Of a stretch of 64,000 nt of DNA, positions 11,800 to 23,226 are shown in pieces. The stretch comes from Rhexocercosporidium sp. MPI-PUGE-AT-0058 (Eukaryota; Ascomycota; Leotiomycetes; Helotiales), in contig JAGTJL010000044.1 of the NCBI GenBank assembly GCA_020746875.1, forward strand, positions 1 to 64,000, given 5' to 3'. The translations under genes were made by a program, and so were the position numbers. A model generated the notes under the pieces. It was not told the origin of the DNA and ran no database searches. It saw only the letters and a program-made list of their open reading frames with translations. Each line of letters begins with the position of its first letter. Positions within the stretch are counted from its first letter, which is position 1.

Positions 11800-12900
11800 G
11801 TTTTTAAGCTTTAAAAAATAAGAGAGCAGCTTATTTATTAAAAGGAGGAAGGCTTAAAACCTCCTAAACTAGCTCGCTTAAAGTACTAGTTATTATATTA
11901 ATTAATTCCTTAACGCGAGCAGCTTAAGCTTCTTACTTAAGCATAAAAACAACTTTATAAGTAGATATAACTTAAAAGGCTAGAACGCTAAGACTCGGGC
12001 TATAGGCGCGAGTAGCTCCGGCAACAGCCTCGGCAGCAGCAGCTTTAGCAGTAATAATAGCAGTAAAATAATCAATTACTTCCTTATTACTCTTCTTAAC
12101 GAAGAGAGTATTTGTAACGGCAATAGTTTTCTCTTTAATAATACGAGCATAAGCTATAAAAGTAGCTAAAGGCTCTTCTTTTTCTTTTAAAAGATTAATT
12201 AAATTAATTTAATTTTCTAAAAATAAAGCGAATAATTTATTATTTTCTTTATTATTATTATTTTTATTATTATCTCCGAATCTATTAGCAACTCTTAGAA
12301 TAACTTTACTATTAAAACCAATAGTAGCGCCAATAACAGTAGCTTTATTAACATTATTATTCTTAAGGGCGGTATAAACCGGGATTCTTAATTACTTTAA
12401 CTCTTAAAAAAATTAATAATAAATTAAAAAAGCGAGAAAAAAGTAGCTAAATTAACTTACTTTTTTATTAACTTTATTTTTTAACGTATTATAATATATA
12501 AGAAAAAGAGCTTAAGTAATAGCAGGAGTAATTACGCATTTATAATTAGATAAATAAGCGAAGCAGCGAGTATTTTTTTTAATAATATTATAATATTAAT
12601 TGCTATCTTTTATTTAAAGGGCGCTATTAATATAACTTAAATAAATTATTATACGAGCACTTATTAACTGCTTTAGAGCCCAGAGAGCAGCAGCGGCACG
12701 GCGAGAAGCGGGGGCGGGGACGAGAGCAGCCGATAATCGTGCCTTAATAACGACTTTTGTTTTATTATTAATAATAGTTTTAATTTATTATAAGTTAGCG
12801 ATTATTTAATTAATTAATTCTTAATTAAGTCGATCTCCGATTAATAAATCAAAACTAATAAATTAAAAATCGAGCTACTTACTTTATTTTAGCGAATAGA
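11800..12900 (-). pseudogene. Antisense accessory gene inside Copia A copy 1 (unknown protein, apparently two or more exons)
   Basis: The minus strand between pol and the 3' LTR codes for a protein not related to Gag-Pol. Exon reading about 12820-12461 includes KARLSAALVPAPASRRAAAA and then ALKQLISARII. A likely intron is at 12403-12460 (donor GTAAGT, acceptor AAG). The next exon reads ELKQLRIPVYTALK, then KEKEEPLATFIAYARIIKEK, an Ala-rich helix (AAAAEAVAGATRAYS), and SELVQEVLSLPPFNK with RIP stops for Gln. The same frame and intron are recognisable in copy 2 (39.7-40.74 kb, plus strand). A further GTAAGT...TTAG intron may sit upstream near 12.87 kb. I do not recognise the protein; helical, Ala/Lys-rich and without membrane segments. 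It could be a captured host gene or an element-borne accessory gene. Confidence 0.65.
12676..12743. other. GC-rich patch spared by RIP
   Basis: A 68-bp patch of CGG/CAG-rich sequence stands out from the AT-rich surroundings. It encodes the Ala/Pro/Arg stretch of the antisense protein. The equivalent patch in the second copy is at 39822-39900. Confidence 0.6.
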
Positions 12901-12961
12901 TTGTCGTTTTATTATAACGATTCTGGCGAAGCGCTTAAAGATATTTATAATATTAAAGGGA

Positions 12962-13000
12962 GTAGTTAATTAATTAATTAATTAATTAATAAATTAATTA
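12962..13000. repeat. (TTAA)n microsatellite inside Copia A copy 1
   Basis: About eight consecutive TTAA/TAAT units just upstream of the 3' LTR. A shorter version is present in copy 2 around 39573-39600. Confidence 0.7.
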
Positions 13001-13212
13001 AGTAGTAAATCGAGAGCAGTCGATTTATAAGTTGTCGAGTGTTTATAAATTTAAGTTTAATAAGAAAATCGTTAATTTATATAGTTAAGTTGTTTACTTA
13101 ATTACCGTATATAAGTGAATTTGTTTACTTAATTCTTTTTTATTATTTACTTTTGTTTAATATAATTAATTATAATAGCAGTGGCTTATTACTATTAATT
13201 GCTTAGGGGGTA

Positions 13213-13396
13213 TGTCGTATAGGCACGGGCAGCTGCTCTCTTAGCATTACACGTGATTTAATTAAGTTTTACTATTGTAGATCGCCTTTAAGAGAATAAC
13301 TGTTTTCTCCTAATATTTAAAGCTTTTAGAATAATAATTAATTACTTTAATTCAATTATAATTACTCATAATGCTTTAATCCACTTCTACACCATA
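13213..13396 (+). repeat. 3' LTR of Copia A copy 1
   Basis: 184 bp, starting TGTCGTATAGGCACGGGC; less mutated than the 5' LTR (retains CACTTCTACACC). It is preceded by a short purine-rich stretch (GCTTAGGGGGTA) that could be the polypurine tract. Confidence 0.9.
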
Positions 13397-13404
13397 TCTA
13401 TATA

Positions 13405-13935
13405 ATTAACGGGCTTAATAATTTCTCTTTTGTTATTATTTACGACTTTATTACTTTAAACCCCGTTATTATTTTATTAATTTTAATTTCGTTTAATCCT
13501 TTTCCTTTATAATTGTCCGCTATTTTATTACTTTCTTTATAATCCCCGTTATTACTCCTGTCGACCTTAATCTTATTTAAATCTCTTTCGCCGTCCTTTA
13601 TTATATCCTTATTATTCTTTTTATAATCTTTATTCCTATTGTCGTCGAACGTATTAAATACTTCCCCTTTATTATTAATTACTTCTTCTTTAATTTAATT
13701 ATTAATAATTACTTTAATACCTTTATTAACGACCTTTTTAATAACTTTATTTTTAACTTTTCCTTCTCCTTTTTTATTTTTAAATTTACTTACGTTAATC
13801 TCCTCGACCTTATTATTCCCTATATTGATATTAATATCAATAATACCTCCGTTATCTTTTAAACCTAATTTATTTATACTCTTCTCCTTTTTAATCTTAA
13901 CGTCTGTATAATTATCTCCCTTTTTATTTTTATTT
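13405..13935 (-). pseudogene. Degenerate Lys/Asn/Asp-rich ORF of unknown origin
   Basis: On the minus strand a frame of about 170 codons has only one internal stop, unusual in such AT-rich DNA. It reads DNYTDVKIKKEK, then LGLKDNGGIIDINI, NNKVEEINVSKFKNKKGEG, IKDGERDLNKIKVD and similar. It is charged, low-complexity and has no recognisable domain. It lies between the Copia A and Copia B insertions. It could be the linker of a transposon protein; no function is assigned. Confidence 0.4.
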
Positions 13936-14116
13936 ATTACTTAATACCGCTGTCGATAATTTTAAAATTATAATTATAATTAGACTTTTTAAAATAATTT
14001 ATTATTACTTATCTTTTATTACTTATGTTCTTTATTTTTATATATTTTTATACTTTTCCGGTTACTGAATTTGAATAGGCACGTCCGGTATTAAAGCCCG
14101 TCGATTACGGGGATAA

Positions 14117-14320
14117 TTAGCTATAATTTAAACCCGTCTTTAAGTAATTAAATCGTCGAAAAATTATAATCCCAACCGAATCCCTTAATATATTCTTGCA
14201 CTTATTTGCGGTTACGTAATAAGGTCTAATGCTGGACGCGTAAATGCTTATTAAACGCGTGGGGTTAAACTGCTTTATGGCATTTATTATATAAGTAAAT
14301 AAATACTTAAAATACGACAT
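14117..14320 (-). other. Short minus-strand ORF, unidentified
   Basis: 67 codons with an ATG and mixed composition (YVTANKCKNILRDSVGIIIF). It may continue into the degenerate frame at 13405-13935 after a disrupted stretch. No family recognised; probably a remnant of the same older element. Confidence 0.25.
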
Positions 14321-14868
14321 TTATTTAAATTAAATCTTTTAATTCGGGCGGGATATTTACGGAGCGTTAATTGTTTATATTAAACATATTATGTAAAGTA
14401 GAACTCTCGGTATTAGGCCTTAATACCGTTTGCGTTCGCGCTTGCCACCCGCTTTTACGTAACCCCGCTAATAGTATTAGGCCTTAATATTAAACGACGA
14501 AGCACTTCACGAGTAATATATTATATAAGTCGCATTAATTTTATATAATCGAAGTATTTGATATTATATATATATAAGCTCGAAGTTTGTTAAAAGTTAA
14601 TATTTAATATTATTATTATTATATATTATAAGGTAAAGGTTACGCCCCTGAAAATTTAATATTATTAAAAAAACTAGGCCACAATATAAAGCTTAATATA
14701 TTTTAATAAATAAAAAGTAAAAGAATAAATATAAAAAAAAGTAGAAATATAAGTTAATACTATTTTAAACCCGACGAGTATTAACGAATATAAAATAGCC
14801 ACGTTAATAAGTCGTATATAAAAGATTCGTAAGATAATAATTATACTTTACTTATAAATAACCTCAGT
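14321..14868. other. AT-rich target DNA left of Copia B
   Basis: Contains a repeated word, GTATTAGGCCTTAATA, at about 14411 and 14475, and a GCGTTCGCGCTTGCC patch. No gene seen. The last five bases (TCAGT, 14864-14868) are the target duplication of the next element, so this DNA was originally continuous with 23227 onward. Confidence 0.5.
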
Positions 14869-15057
14869 TGTCGCGCCTTAGCGCAGTCTACTGGTCATGT
14901 ATATGCTCTCGTAAGCACTCACGTATATATATACTCGGGTTATAATCCTCTCTTATAAAAAGTAACGCTTACTTTAATAAATCTTTTAAACTCTTACTCT
15001 TTACGTTAATCGTAAAGCTCTTAAACTACTAAAAGCTTACTTTATATTTATATAATA
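14869..15057 (+). repeat. 5' LTR of Copia B
   Basis: 189 bp, begins TGTCGCGCCTTAGCGCAG. Its end TATAATA corresponds to ACGACA in the less mutated 3' LTR, each difference a C-to-T change. LTRs of the same family are at 23033-23221 and 32243-32431, with a 77-bp fragment at 60662-60738. Confidence 0.92.
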
Positions 15058-16689
15058 GTTAAGAGCTATATTTATCTTTATAAGCTACTTTTAATATATA
15101 CAGATTTCGAGCTTTAATTAAACTTATTTAACTTTAATTTTACGATCTTCGTTCCTTTTCCTCACGATTAAACCTTAATACCCTTCTTAGCGCGATCATC
15201 GAGATATCATCGTACGACAGTCTTAGCGGTCTTAACGTAAATATTATATACTTAAAGCTTAAAAACTTCTTATTATAAATAAATCATTTAACTTTTAGCG
15301 CTTAAATACTTAGATTCTGGCCTTTCGTTAACCCAGATGCTCTTAATACAGAAATACTAACTGAAATTATTAATAAAAATCCACGGACCGCCGAGTAAAT
15401 CGTTTAACAGAAGAATAATCTCGCTGAATTAAATTATATAATAAAGACGAACGAATATAATAAATAATTCCAGAAATAAGCGCTTAATCGTCACGTAGTA
15501 ATTACGTCTTCCTCGGATTAAATAATTATAAGTTTTAACGCTTCTATTGCCCCTTTTCCTACTCGATTACATAAGCTTATTAAAATAACCGCAAAATCTT
15601 ATTAAAAAGAAGCCGAAGCCGAAGCTAAAGCGTATATTATAAAGTACGTAATATAATAATTACGAATTATAATATACCTTAAGCTCTACGAATGAATTAA
15701 GAAAACTATAAGCCGCTAATTCTTTAGTATAACGATTATATAGCTCGTCGCTGAGAAAAGAGTTAATATTTAAGTATTAGTTCGTACGCTTAAGATAATT
15801 CTGTATTAAACGAATATAACGATTCAGACGATAACCCGCTAAGATTACTTATAATTCCTAAATATAAAGAACGTCCGAAACCCGAAGGTTTAGATTATAT
15901 AATATTAAAAACTAATCTATAAAAAGAACTTATATTATATGCCGGAAGTGCTCGATACTCTTAATATTAACTTTTTTCTGATTGCAGTTAATAATTTTAA
16001 TAATTCATAAGCTTAAAAGTACTTTCTTAAAATTAAAAAAGCCGACGAGCTCGGGATACTTTTTAAATACTCCTTAAAATAACTCGCACGGCTGTTTTAT
16101 TTTAATTAAGCCAATCGCTAGTATTAATAACTTATCGGTAATAAATTAAGGCATAATTATTTCTTTACTCTTAGTTTACGCTCTAATAATAATAAAATAT
16201 CCGACTCGGAAGCTTCTGATTCATATAATTAAAGATTAAACCGATTCAAAATAAAAGAAAAACTTATAAAAAAGGCATATTTATATTTAAAAGATAAAAC
16301 TCATTACTAATCTCTCTTAAATTATACTTATTTTTAGATAATAATTTATAAAAAAGTATTTATTAAATATTAAAATAAAATAGCTCGTTTAAATTCAAAA
16401 ATAAATAATTAATATTATAATAAGATCCGGCAGCGGTTTATTACGTTATAATAAAAAGCTCTTCGTGGGTAAATAAGTTCAGATAAGCTTTTTTTTTAAT
16501 TAATAAAAGATCTTTTAACGAAATTAAATAAGTAAAGATTTAATAAATTAAATAAAAGAAAGTTTATTTTTCTCGGAAACTTATTAAATAAAAGAAGAAT
16601 AAGCGGGACTTACGCGCATTTAGTACTCTTACTTAATTTAGCCGAGTATTTAGCTATGAGTATATACTTCTTTTAAAATTCATCTTATC

Positions 16690-16970
16690 TTTTATTAAAC
16701 TTTATTTTATTAAATAATTATAAAGCGATTAATTTAATTAATAATTGTTTAATATTACTAAAAGAATCTTTTATGAAATCTATTCTTAAGGATTTAATTA
16801 AGTATAAAAGCTCTTAATTACTTATTATCGAGCGCGGAACTCGAGTTATAAAAGGAATACTTAAGGATCCGAATAAAGAATTATTTAATCTCACGCTTTA
16901 CGACGTCGTAATTATAAAAAACTTCTATATTAATATTATTTCTAAAGCTTATTTTTATAAAACTAATCTT
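16690..16970 (+). pseudogene. Copia protease domain, family B
   Basis: Plus strand reads ERGTRVIKGILKDPNK, then LYDVVIIKNFYINIISKAYF, matching the C-terminal half of a Copia aspartic protease (GxGTV ... L-NVLYVP-F--NLIS). The active-site half upstream is too degraded to read with certainty. Confidence 0.65.
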
Positions 16971-17159
16971 TAATTCTGTAATATAAACTGCATTTTAAAA
17001 TAAAACGAAAAAAGCTTACTAATTAAAGAATATTATATAATATAATAATTAAAGCGTAAACAGAACCTCGTTTTCTTTAAATATAAATTACGTTTAATTT
17101 ACTTTTTAAGCATTCGTAATATACTTTTAAGCGCTATAAGAATTATAATATTTCTAACG

Positions 17160-18360
17160 CTTTCTAAAAGAATAAATAAGTTATATAAATTATTTAAAGA
17201 TTATAAGCATTTTAAAATAGACTCGGAGCGTATTTAATATCTGCGAATAGGCTATTTAAGCCCGGATGCTTTAAAGAAATTAATAAGCACGATAAGAAAT
17301 ATTAAGATTATTAAAATAATAAAGAAGATTAAGTGCGAGTAATATACTTTAATTTATATTATTTAAGTAATTTTTAAACGTTTACTAAAAAAGAAATCCC
17401 TTAGATTATTTTAAAGAATCACTTAAGATTTATTTAATTATCCAAAATACTAAAGTAATTATTCTTAGCTTTTCGTACTTAAATACGAGTATAGCGGATT
17501 ATTCGTTAATTATATACTATAAATAAAAAAGCACGATAAAGTATTTTAATATATTAAAAGCTTTAAAGCTTAGGTTTAAAAGTAATTTAAACTCTTAATA
17601 TATAAATTTAAATATAATTAAAAGAAAGTAATTATTATAATTCGAGGATTCACGAGATATAAGAAATAAGCTAATAAGCTCGGAATTGACCTCGAGCTCT
17701 TATTAACGGCAACTTATAAGCCAAATAGCGGAGTCGAACGAGCTAATTAAAAAATAATTAATAAAAGTATTAAAATAAGATTATTAACTAATCTTCCCGT
17801 AAATCTAAGTATTAAATATATACTCGCAAGGATTTATCTGTATAACAGAAGCCTAAGGCGAGCAAATAACTGACTATTACTTATTAAAATTAACGATAGG
17901 TAATTTCGGAATTATTTTCAGTAATATAACTTAGCGCTTATTGCAAGACTTATTATAAATTTCAGATTAAACTGAAATAAGATTTATATATATGGCTATA
18001 AAGCGTACTTATTAATAATAGAAAGAGCTAAAGGATAAGATAAGAAAGCGTTTAAAACAATTACGCGTGCGTATATCAGATATCTTATAAGTTTTTACGC
18101 TTTTAATATCTATAAGATCTGGATATTACGTCTCGATAGAATAATTATTACGCGTAATATACGCTTTAATAAAAATAGCTTTTATATTATCTTAAATAAA
18201 AAAGCAAAGATTACGATTTAAGAAGCTAAGTTTATTTATAATCTTATCGAGGAGGATAAGTTTATCGTAAATTAAGCTAAAATTATTAAGAATATTACTG
18301 AAGATATAATTATTAGAGAAAATAATACGAATCTCTTAAGCAAAGACTTGTTTTAATTAT
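17160..18360 (+). pseudogene. Copia integrase, family B
   Basis: After the protease, a pre-integrase stretch LRIGYLSPDALKKLISTIRN (17239-17298, the W-RRLGHLS-D-L-KL motif) is followed by the integrase core. GIDLELLLTATYKPNSGVER, then AN-KIINKSIKIRLLTNLP (about 17680-17800), corresponds to the PEQNGVAER-N-TI---AR---- block. YLYNRSLRRAN follows. Ordinary Gln and Trp codons have become stops. Confidence 0.82.
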
Positions 18361-19429
18361 ATATTAAACGAATTTAAAAATTAATTAAAAGTTCCGAAAA
18401 TCAGAACTCGGGAGTAAAAGAGTATATTAATAGCTCGAGCATAATAAATAGATTTTTAACTCCGGAATATACTCTTGCTTTAAAAGGCTCTTTTAAATAA
18501 AATAAGGAATTAAAAAAGAATACGTTAAACTGAAAATTTACTTTAAGTATAAAATAAGACTTAAAGGCATTCGACTCGCGTGAGAGTATATAACTTATTA
18601 ATCGAGATTCGAACGTATTACAAGATTAAGCGCGGGATCCGTCTCGATTATTATATATCGAGATTTAAATACCGTCAAGACCTCGATTATAAAAAGAATC
18701 TCCGGTAATGATTTTAATATTATATCCTTAGATTGAAGTATAAAGTGCTCGGACGACGAAAGTAAGATAAATAAGAATAATACGCTTTTAAATTATAATA
18801 AAAGAAGCTTAATTAAAATCAAGTATATTTATTAAAAGCTTAGTAAAAGTAAAAAAACTAATTAAAAGTAAAAGAAAAAAAGGAAGATTATAAAAAGATT
18901 AAGGCGATAAAGTATTTATAATACTTATAATTTTCTTTAAATAAACACGCCTTAATAAAAGCAACCTCAAGCTCGGGAGTGAGTTTAATCTCGGAAGTAA
19001 TTAAATCCTCGATTAATATAATAATCTTCAGTCCGAAGTCGATTAGATACTTTAAGGGCTTATATTTAATTAATATATATTATTAAAAGAATAAAATAAT
19101 CTTCGAAATTCAACGAAGATTATATATTATATAATTATAATAATAATATAAACGAACCGCTAATTATTAAAAAAGAAGATTTTATTTTTAAAAATTAAAG
19201 TCTAAGATCTTTTATTTAAATTAAAATAATAAAGCGATCTTAAGAATTATTTAATAAAAAAATAATTTAAAGAAGATGCGAGCTTAAAAATAAAGATAAT
19301 AAATAAATAAAATTATTAAACCTCAGAATTATTTAATTTAAGTATTATATTAATACTTGTCCTGCTTATATAAGTTTTTAAATATAAGCCCGATTCAAAA
19401 AGATATATTTTAAGATATAAATCCCGAAT

Positions 19430-20550
19430 TATTATACGAGATAATCTCTAAAGTGAATTAACGATTGTCTTTATATACGCTAGCACGCTTTTAATTAAAT
19501 CCTTTCGAATCGCTATAGCGCTCGCAGCTTATTTTAACTTAGAAGTCAAGTGCTTCGACGTAATTAATACGTTTATTAACGCTTTTCGGGATATAAATAG
19601 CAAAACCGTATATTATAAATTCCTTCTAGGTTTTAATAAGCCTGAATATATATTACGAGTTAATCGCGTTCTTTACGAAATGCGTGATTTTTTATACTTA
19701 TAATATAAGTATATTAGTAAAACGTTAACAGATTTAAGGTTAATTCTATACTCGGAGGAATCGTATATATTTATAAACCTTACTTATAAGATCCTTATTC
19801 TCTTTTACGTAAATGATATTTAAGTACTTTATTATTAAAACGACTTAAAGCTCGGACAGGATTTTATTAAGCGACTGAATTAAGCGTACGATATGTATAA
19901 TCTTAAAAATATTAAATAATTCTTAAGAATTAAGATAATACGCGATAAAAAGCGTAAGATTATTTTCCTGGTTTATAATTAATATATTAAGAAGATTACT
20001 TAAAAGTTTAAATAAATTAATAAAAAGTATCCTACGATACCGCTCTTTTAAATCGATCTTATTAAATATAAGGAATAAGTTTTAAAGAAATATATTAAAG
20101 CTTATTAAGAAAGAATTAAGTCGGTATTATATATAGCGATTATTATAAGACTAAACGTAGCTTTTGCAATCGCTTAACTCTTATAGTTCGCGATAAATCC
20201 TGGTTTAAAGTATTTTATAATTATATATTAGCTTATTCGCTACTTATTTAATACGCGCTTTTTAAGTATTATATATAAAAGTAATTAAGAAAAAGCGCTT
20301 TATATTACTTTAAATATATTTTTCGCGAATAACGTCAAAACTCGGAAGTTATCTTAAAGTTATATAATTTTATTATTCGGCGGGCTAGTAATTTAAAAAA
20401 TATCTAAGTAATTTACGATTACTACGTCGATTATTAAAGTAGAATTATTAATATTAAAATATATTAAAAAAGAAGCTATAGCTTTTTAACGATTCTTTTA
20501 GAACTTAGCTCTTAATATTAATAAGACTTAGAAAATCTTTTATAATAATT
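19430..20550 (+). pseudogene. Copia reverse transcriptase/RNase H, family B
   Basis: DVINTFINAFRDI (about 19556-19594) carries the first motif. ILRVNRVLYEMRDF (about 19648-19690) is the LYGLRDSP block, here altered. LILFYVNDI (about 19796-19819) is the YVDD catalytic motif with Asp changed to Asn, a G-to-A change as RIP produces. The RNase H end continues to about 20545 (VIYDYYVDY, KRSYSFL). Confidence 0.85.
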
Positions 20551-20969
20551 AATAAACGATTAAATTAATTATAAATAATATTAAAAGAATTATTATTAAG
20601 CTTCGCTATATAAATATTTAAAATATATAACTTAAGTAAGAATATACTCGTAAATTATTTAAAATAATATATCTTTTAATTGCTAATATACTTATTAATA
20701 AGCTTACGAAGAATTTATCTCGCTAGAAATTCGAGCTTTTTAAAATACTCTTAAACTTTAATAATTATTAATTTTAAGTTAAAGAGCTTTAAATATATTT
20801 ATTAAAAGTATATTAAGAATATTTTTATATAATCTTTTATTTATAAAACTTTTTTAATTTAATATTTTAAATATCCGCGCTTTAAAAACGCCGAACGTAA
20901 ATACGAAATCTAGCCCGAGCTTAGGTAAAGTCCACTTAAATCCAGCTTAAGCTTAAGCAGAAATCATTT

Positions 20970-22134
20970 AAATCCGGCCCGAGCTTAAGCAAAATCCGTA
21001 TAAATCCAGTCCGAGTTTACAAATAATTTATTAAAAACGCAAAAAGAATTTACTTAAGCTTAAATTAACGAGTAATTATCGTCTTTAAGATTTTCGCGAA
21101 CTTTTCTAAACTTTATATAAAATTATTAAATTCTATTAAAGATTTCGTATTAATATTAATATTATTATTAAAGTTATCTTTTTTATTACGCTTTAAACCT
21201 GACTTTTAAGAGCGCACCGGAAGATTTAATTCTATATCTTTATTAGATTCCTTATTACTCGCTAAGTCTTTTATTAAAGCTTTTAAAGTAATTCTGTATT
21301 TCTTAATATTTTATAAATTAATTAGTAAAATGCTCGATTAATTATAATACAATCATTATACTTTTCTATTATTAGAATTTATAATTGCAATTAATCTTTT
21401 ATTATACTTAAGTATATCTCTTGTAGCGGAATCGCACTTATAACCGGAAGTGCAATTATAGCATTAACTTCCAGTAATAAGAATATTAGCAAAGTAATAT
21501 CTACGATTACCACGGCTACGAATAATAGCGCGAATATATAATAAATAAAGATCCGCAAATTCCTTTCTTAAATCTTAATTAATATAAATAAAATAAATTA
21601 TTAATAAAAAGCAAGCTTTAAAATAATATATATATACCTTAAGCGCGCTTAATAAAAGAGCGAGGCTTAAATAAAGTACGAGACGATTTGCGCTTCTTTA
21701 AAATTAATAAAAAACGAATACGAGTCTTAAAAGCAGGAAGAAAGGCAAAAGAAGGAATCGAATTAAGACGCGAAACGCGCAAAATAAGAAGTATATTAAA
21801 AGCTATCTTTATTTAATATAATAACGCTTTCGCTTAATATAATTAATAATAATAAAACATTAAAAGAACGCGTAGGAATCTTTTTAAATAGCGAGCTTAG
21901 CTTAGCACGAGAAAATCGAACGAGAATTAGCTTATTATTAGAGTTATTAATAAGCGTAATTTCATTTTCGCGCGAAGAAAAATACTATTAATTATCTTTA
22001 GGATTCATTCTAACGACCGAACGAGTAGGAGGAAGATTATTAAGAAGCTTATTAATAAGCTCATTATTAAATACTTCTTAATTATCGAACTCATTTTAAA
22101 ATCTTATAATATAATTATTAGTAATTAATTTCAT
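20970..22134 (-). pseudogene. Antisense spliced accessory gene inside Copia B (unknown protein)
   Basis: The minus strand from an ATG at 22134 (MKLITNNYIIRF) codes for a protein unlike Gag-Pol. It reads RMNPKDN-QYFSSREN, KLILVRFSRAKLSSLF, then, after a small frame break, FKTRIRFLLILKKRKSSRTL and FKPRSFIKRA. A 64-bp intron follows at 21574-21637 (donor GTATAT, acceptor AAG); splicing restores frame into DLRKEF, RSRGNRRYYFANILITGS, CYNCTSGYKCDSATRDILKY and EFNNFI-SLEKFAKILKTII. The truncated copy at 29.6-32.4 kb has the same frame, stop position and intron. The Cys pairs and Arg-rich block suggest a nucleic-acid-binding or structural role, but this is only inference. I do not recognise the family. 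Confidence 0.65.
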
Positions 22135-23032
22135 AATACTAAGGTTACTCAAAAATGAAATTAAGAAATTAAATTAAAAAAGAATTTACTTAGCGAGCTG
22201 CGATTTAATTATTAATACGCGCAGTCGCTGCTCTAAAAGCTTTAAAAAGTATAACTAATAATTAAGGAGAATTTATTAAAAGAAATAAAAGATTAAAAGA
22301 TAAAAGAAAGAAATAAATAAGTAGGTAAGCACGCGAGTATAAAATGCGTTAATATTAAGCAAAAGTTAATTATAATAATACGAAAGTCAATATATATATA
22401 TTCTTAAGAGTAATCGTAATCGCGCTATTACGGAACGGGACGCTTAAATTAATAATAAACTTATTAACCCAGGAGGCGGCGTATTATATGAGCTAATAAG
22501 AAGCTGGCATATACCGTTACGGCTTCTTATTATATATAGTAATCATTTTAAAAAGATTAAATTCATTAATTATAGCTTAATAACTTAATAATCAAACGGG
22601 ACGGCACGAGATCTTAGCTATAGACCGAACCTTACTTTAGCCTTACTTTTAAAACCTGCGATCTGCACGCGTTAAATATAATAATCAAGATTTTATTTAC
22701 TTAATTATTATAACTTAGCTGTATTTTTAAATCTTATTTATTTAATTATATGCAGTTTAAATACGTATTTATATTCTTATTTATTATTAGTATTAATTAC
22801 TTAGTAGATTACTTATATTAATATATAAAGTCCTCGTATATTATATTTTCAAAGCGCGTATTAATATTTTCATTTATTATAATATCTTAAGAGTATTAAT
22901 TTGCTGCTCGGCGCTATACTTTTATTAAGAACTAATATATATACTCAGGGAGCTTATATTACATCTCTCGACTACTTATACGCCTTTAAATAATAAGGCT
23001 TATTTATATAACGGAGCCTTATTATAAGGGTA

Positions 23033-23221
23033 TATCGCGCCCTAGCGCAGTTTACTAATCATATATATGCTTTTGTAAGCACTTACGTATATATATACTC
23101 GGATCACAGTCCTTTTTTATAAAAAGTAACGCTTACTTTAATAAATCTTTTAAATCCTTGCTTTCTACGTTAATCGTAAAGCTCTTGAACTACTAAAAGC
23201 CTGCTCCACATCTGTACGACA
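23033..23221 (+). repeat. 3' LTR of Copia B
   Basis: 189 bp, first bases TATCGCGCCC (TG changed to TA), last bases CTGTACGACA. Followed by the target duplication TCAGT. Confidence 0.92.
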
Positions 23222-23226
23222 TCAGT

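Larger units (their letters stand above)
3616..13396 (+). mobile_element. Copia (Ty1) LTR retrotransposon, family A, copy 1, RIP-inactivated and interrupted
   Basis: Two direct 184-bp LTRs bound the element (3616-3799 and 13213-13396). Without the nested DNA transposon at 5167-6999 the element is about 7.95 kb, matching the complete family-A copy at 39172-47096 (7.9 kb, minus strand). Order on the plus strand: gag-like region (about 4.2-5.1 kb), protease (about 7.38-7.61 kb), zinc-binding/integrase (about 7.8-8.6 kb), reverse transcriptase (about 9.8-10.6 kb), RNase H remnant to about 11.6 kb, then an antisense gene (about 11.8-12.9 kb) before the 3' LTR. All frames contain many TAA/TAG codons at positions where Gln is expected, the RIP signature. 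The five bases outside the two LTRs (cttag and tctat) do not match, so this is either a recombinant or has eroded flanks. Confidence 0.9.
14869..23221 (+). mobile_element. Copia LTR retrotransposon, family B, complete but RIP-inactivated
   Basis: 8353 bp with 189-bp direct LTRs (14869-15057 and 23033-23221) and a perfect 5-bp target duplication TCAGT on both sides (14864-14868, 23222-23226). Plus-strand order: gag-like region (about 15.2-16.5 kb), protease (about 16.7-16.97 kb), integrase (17.0-18.4 kb), reverse transcriptase/RNase H (19.4-20.55 kb), then an antisense gene (20.97-22.13 kb). The family differs from A in LTR and protein sequence. Stops at Gln/Trp codons and loss of CpA show RIP. 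A 5'-truncated relative lies at about 29575-32431. Confidence 0.93.
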
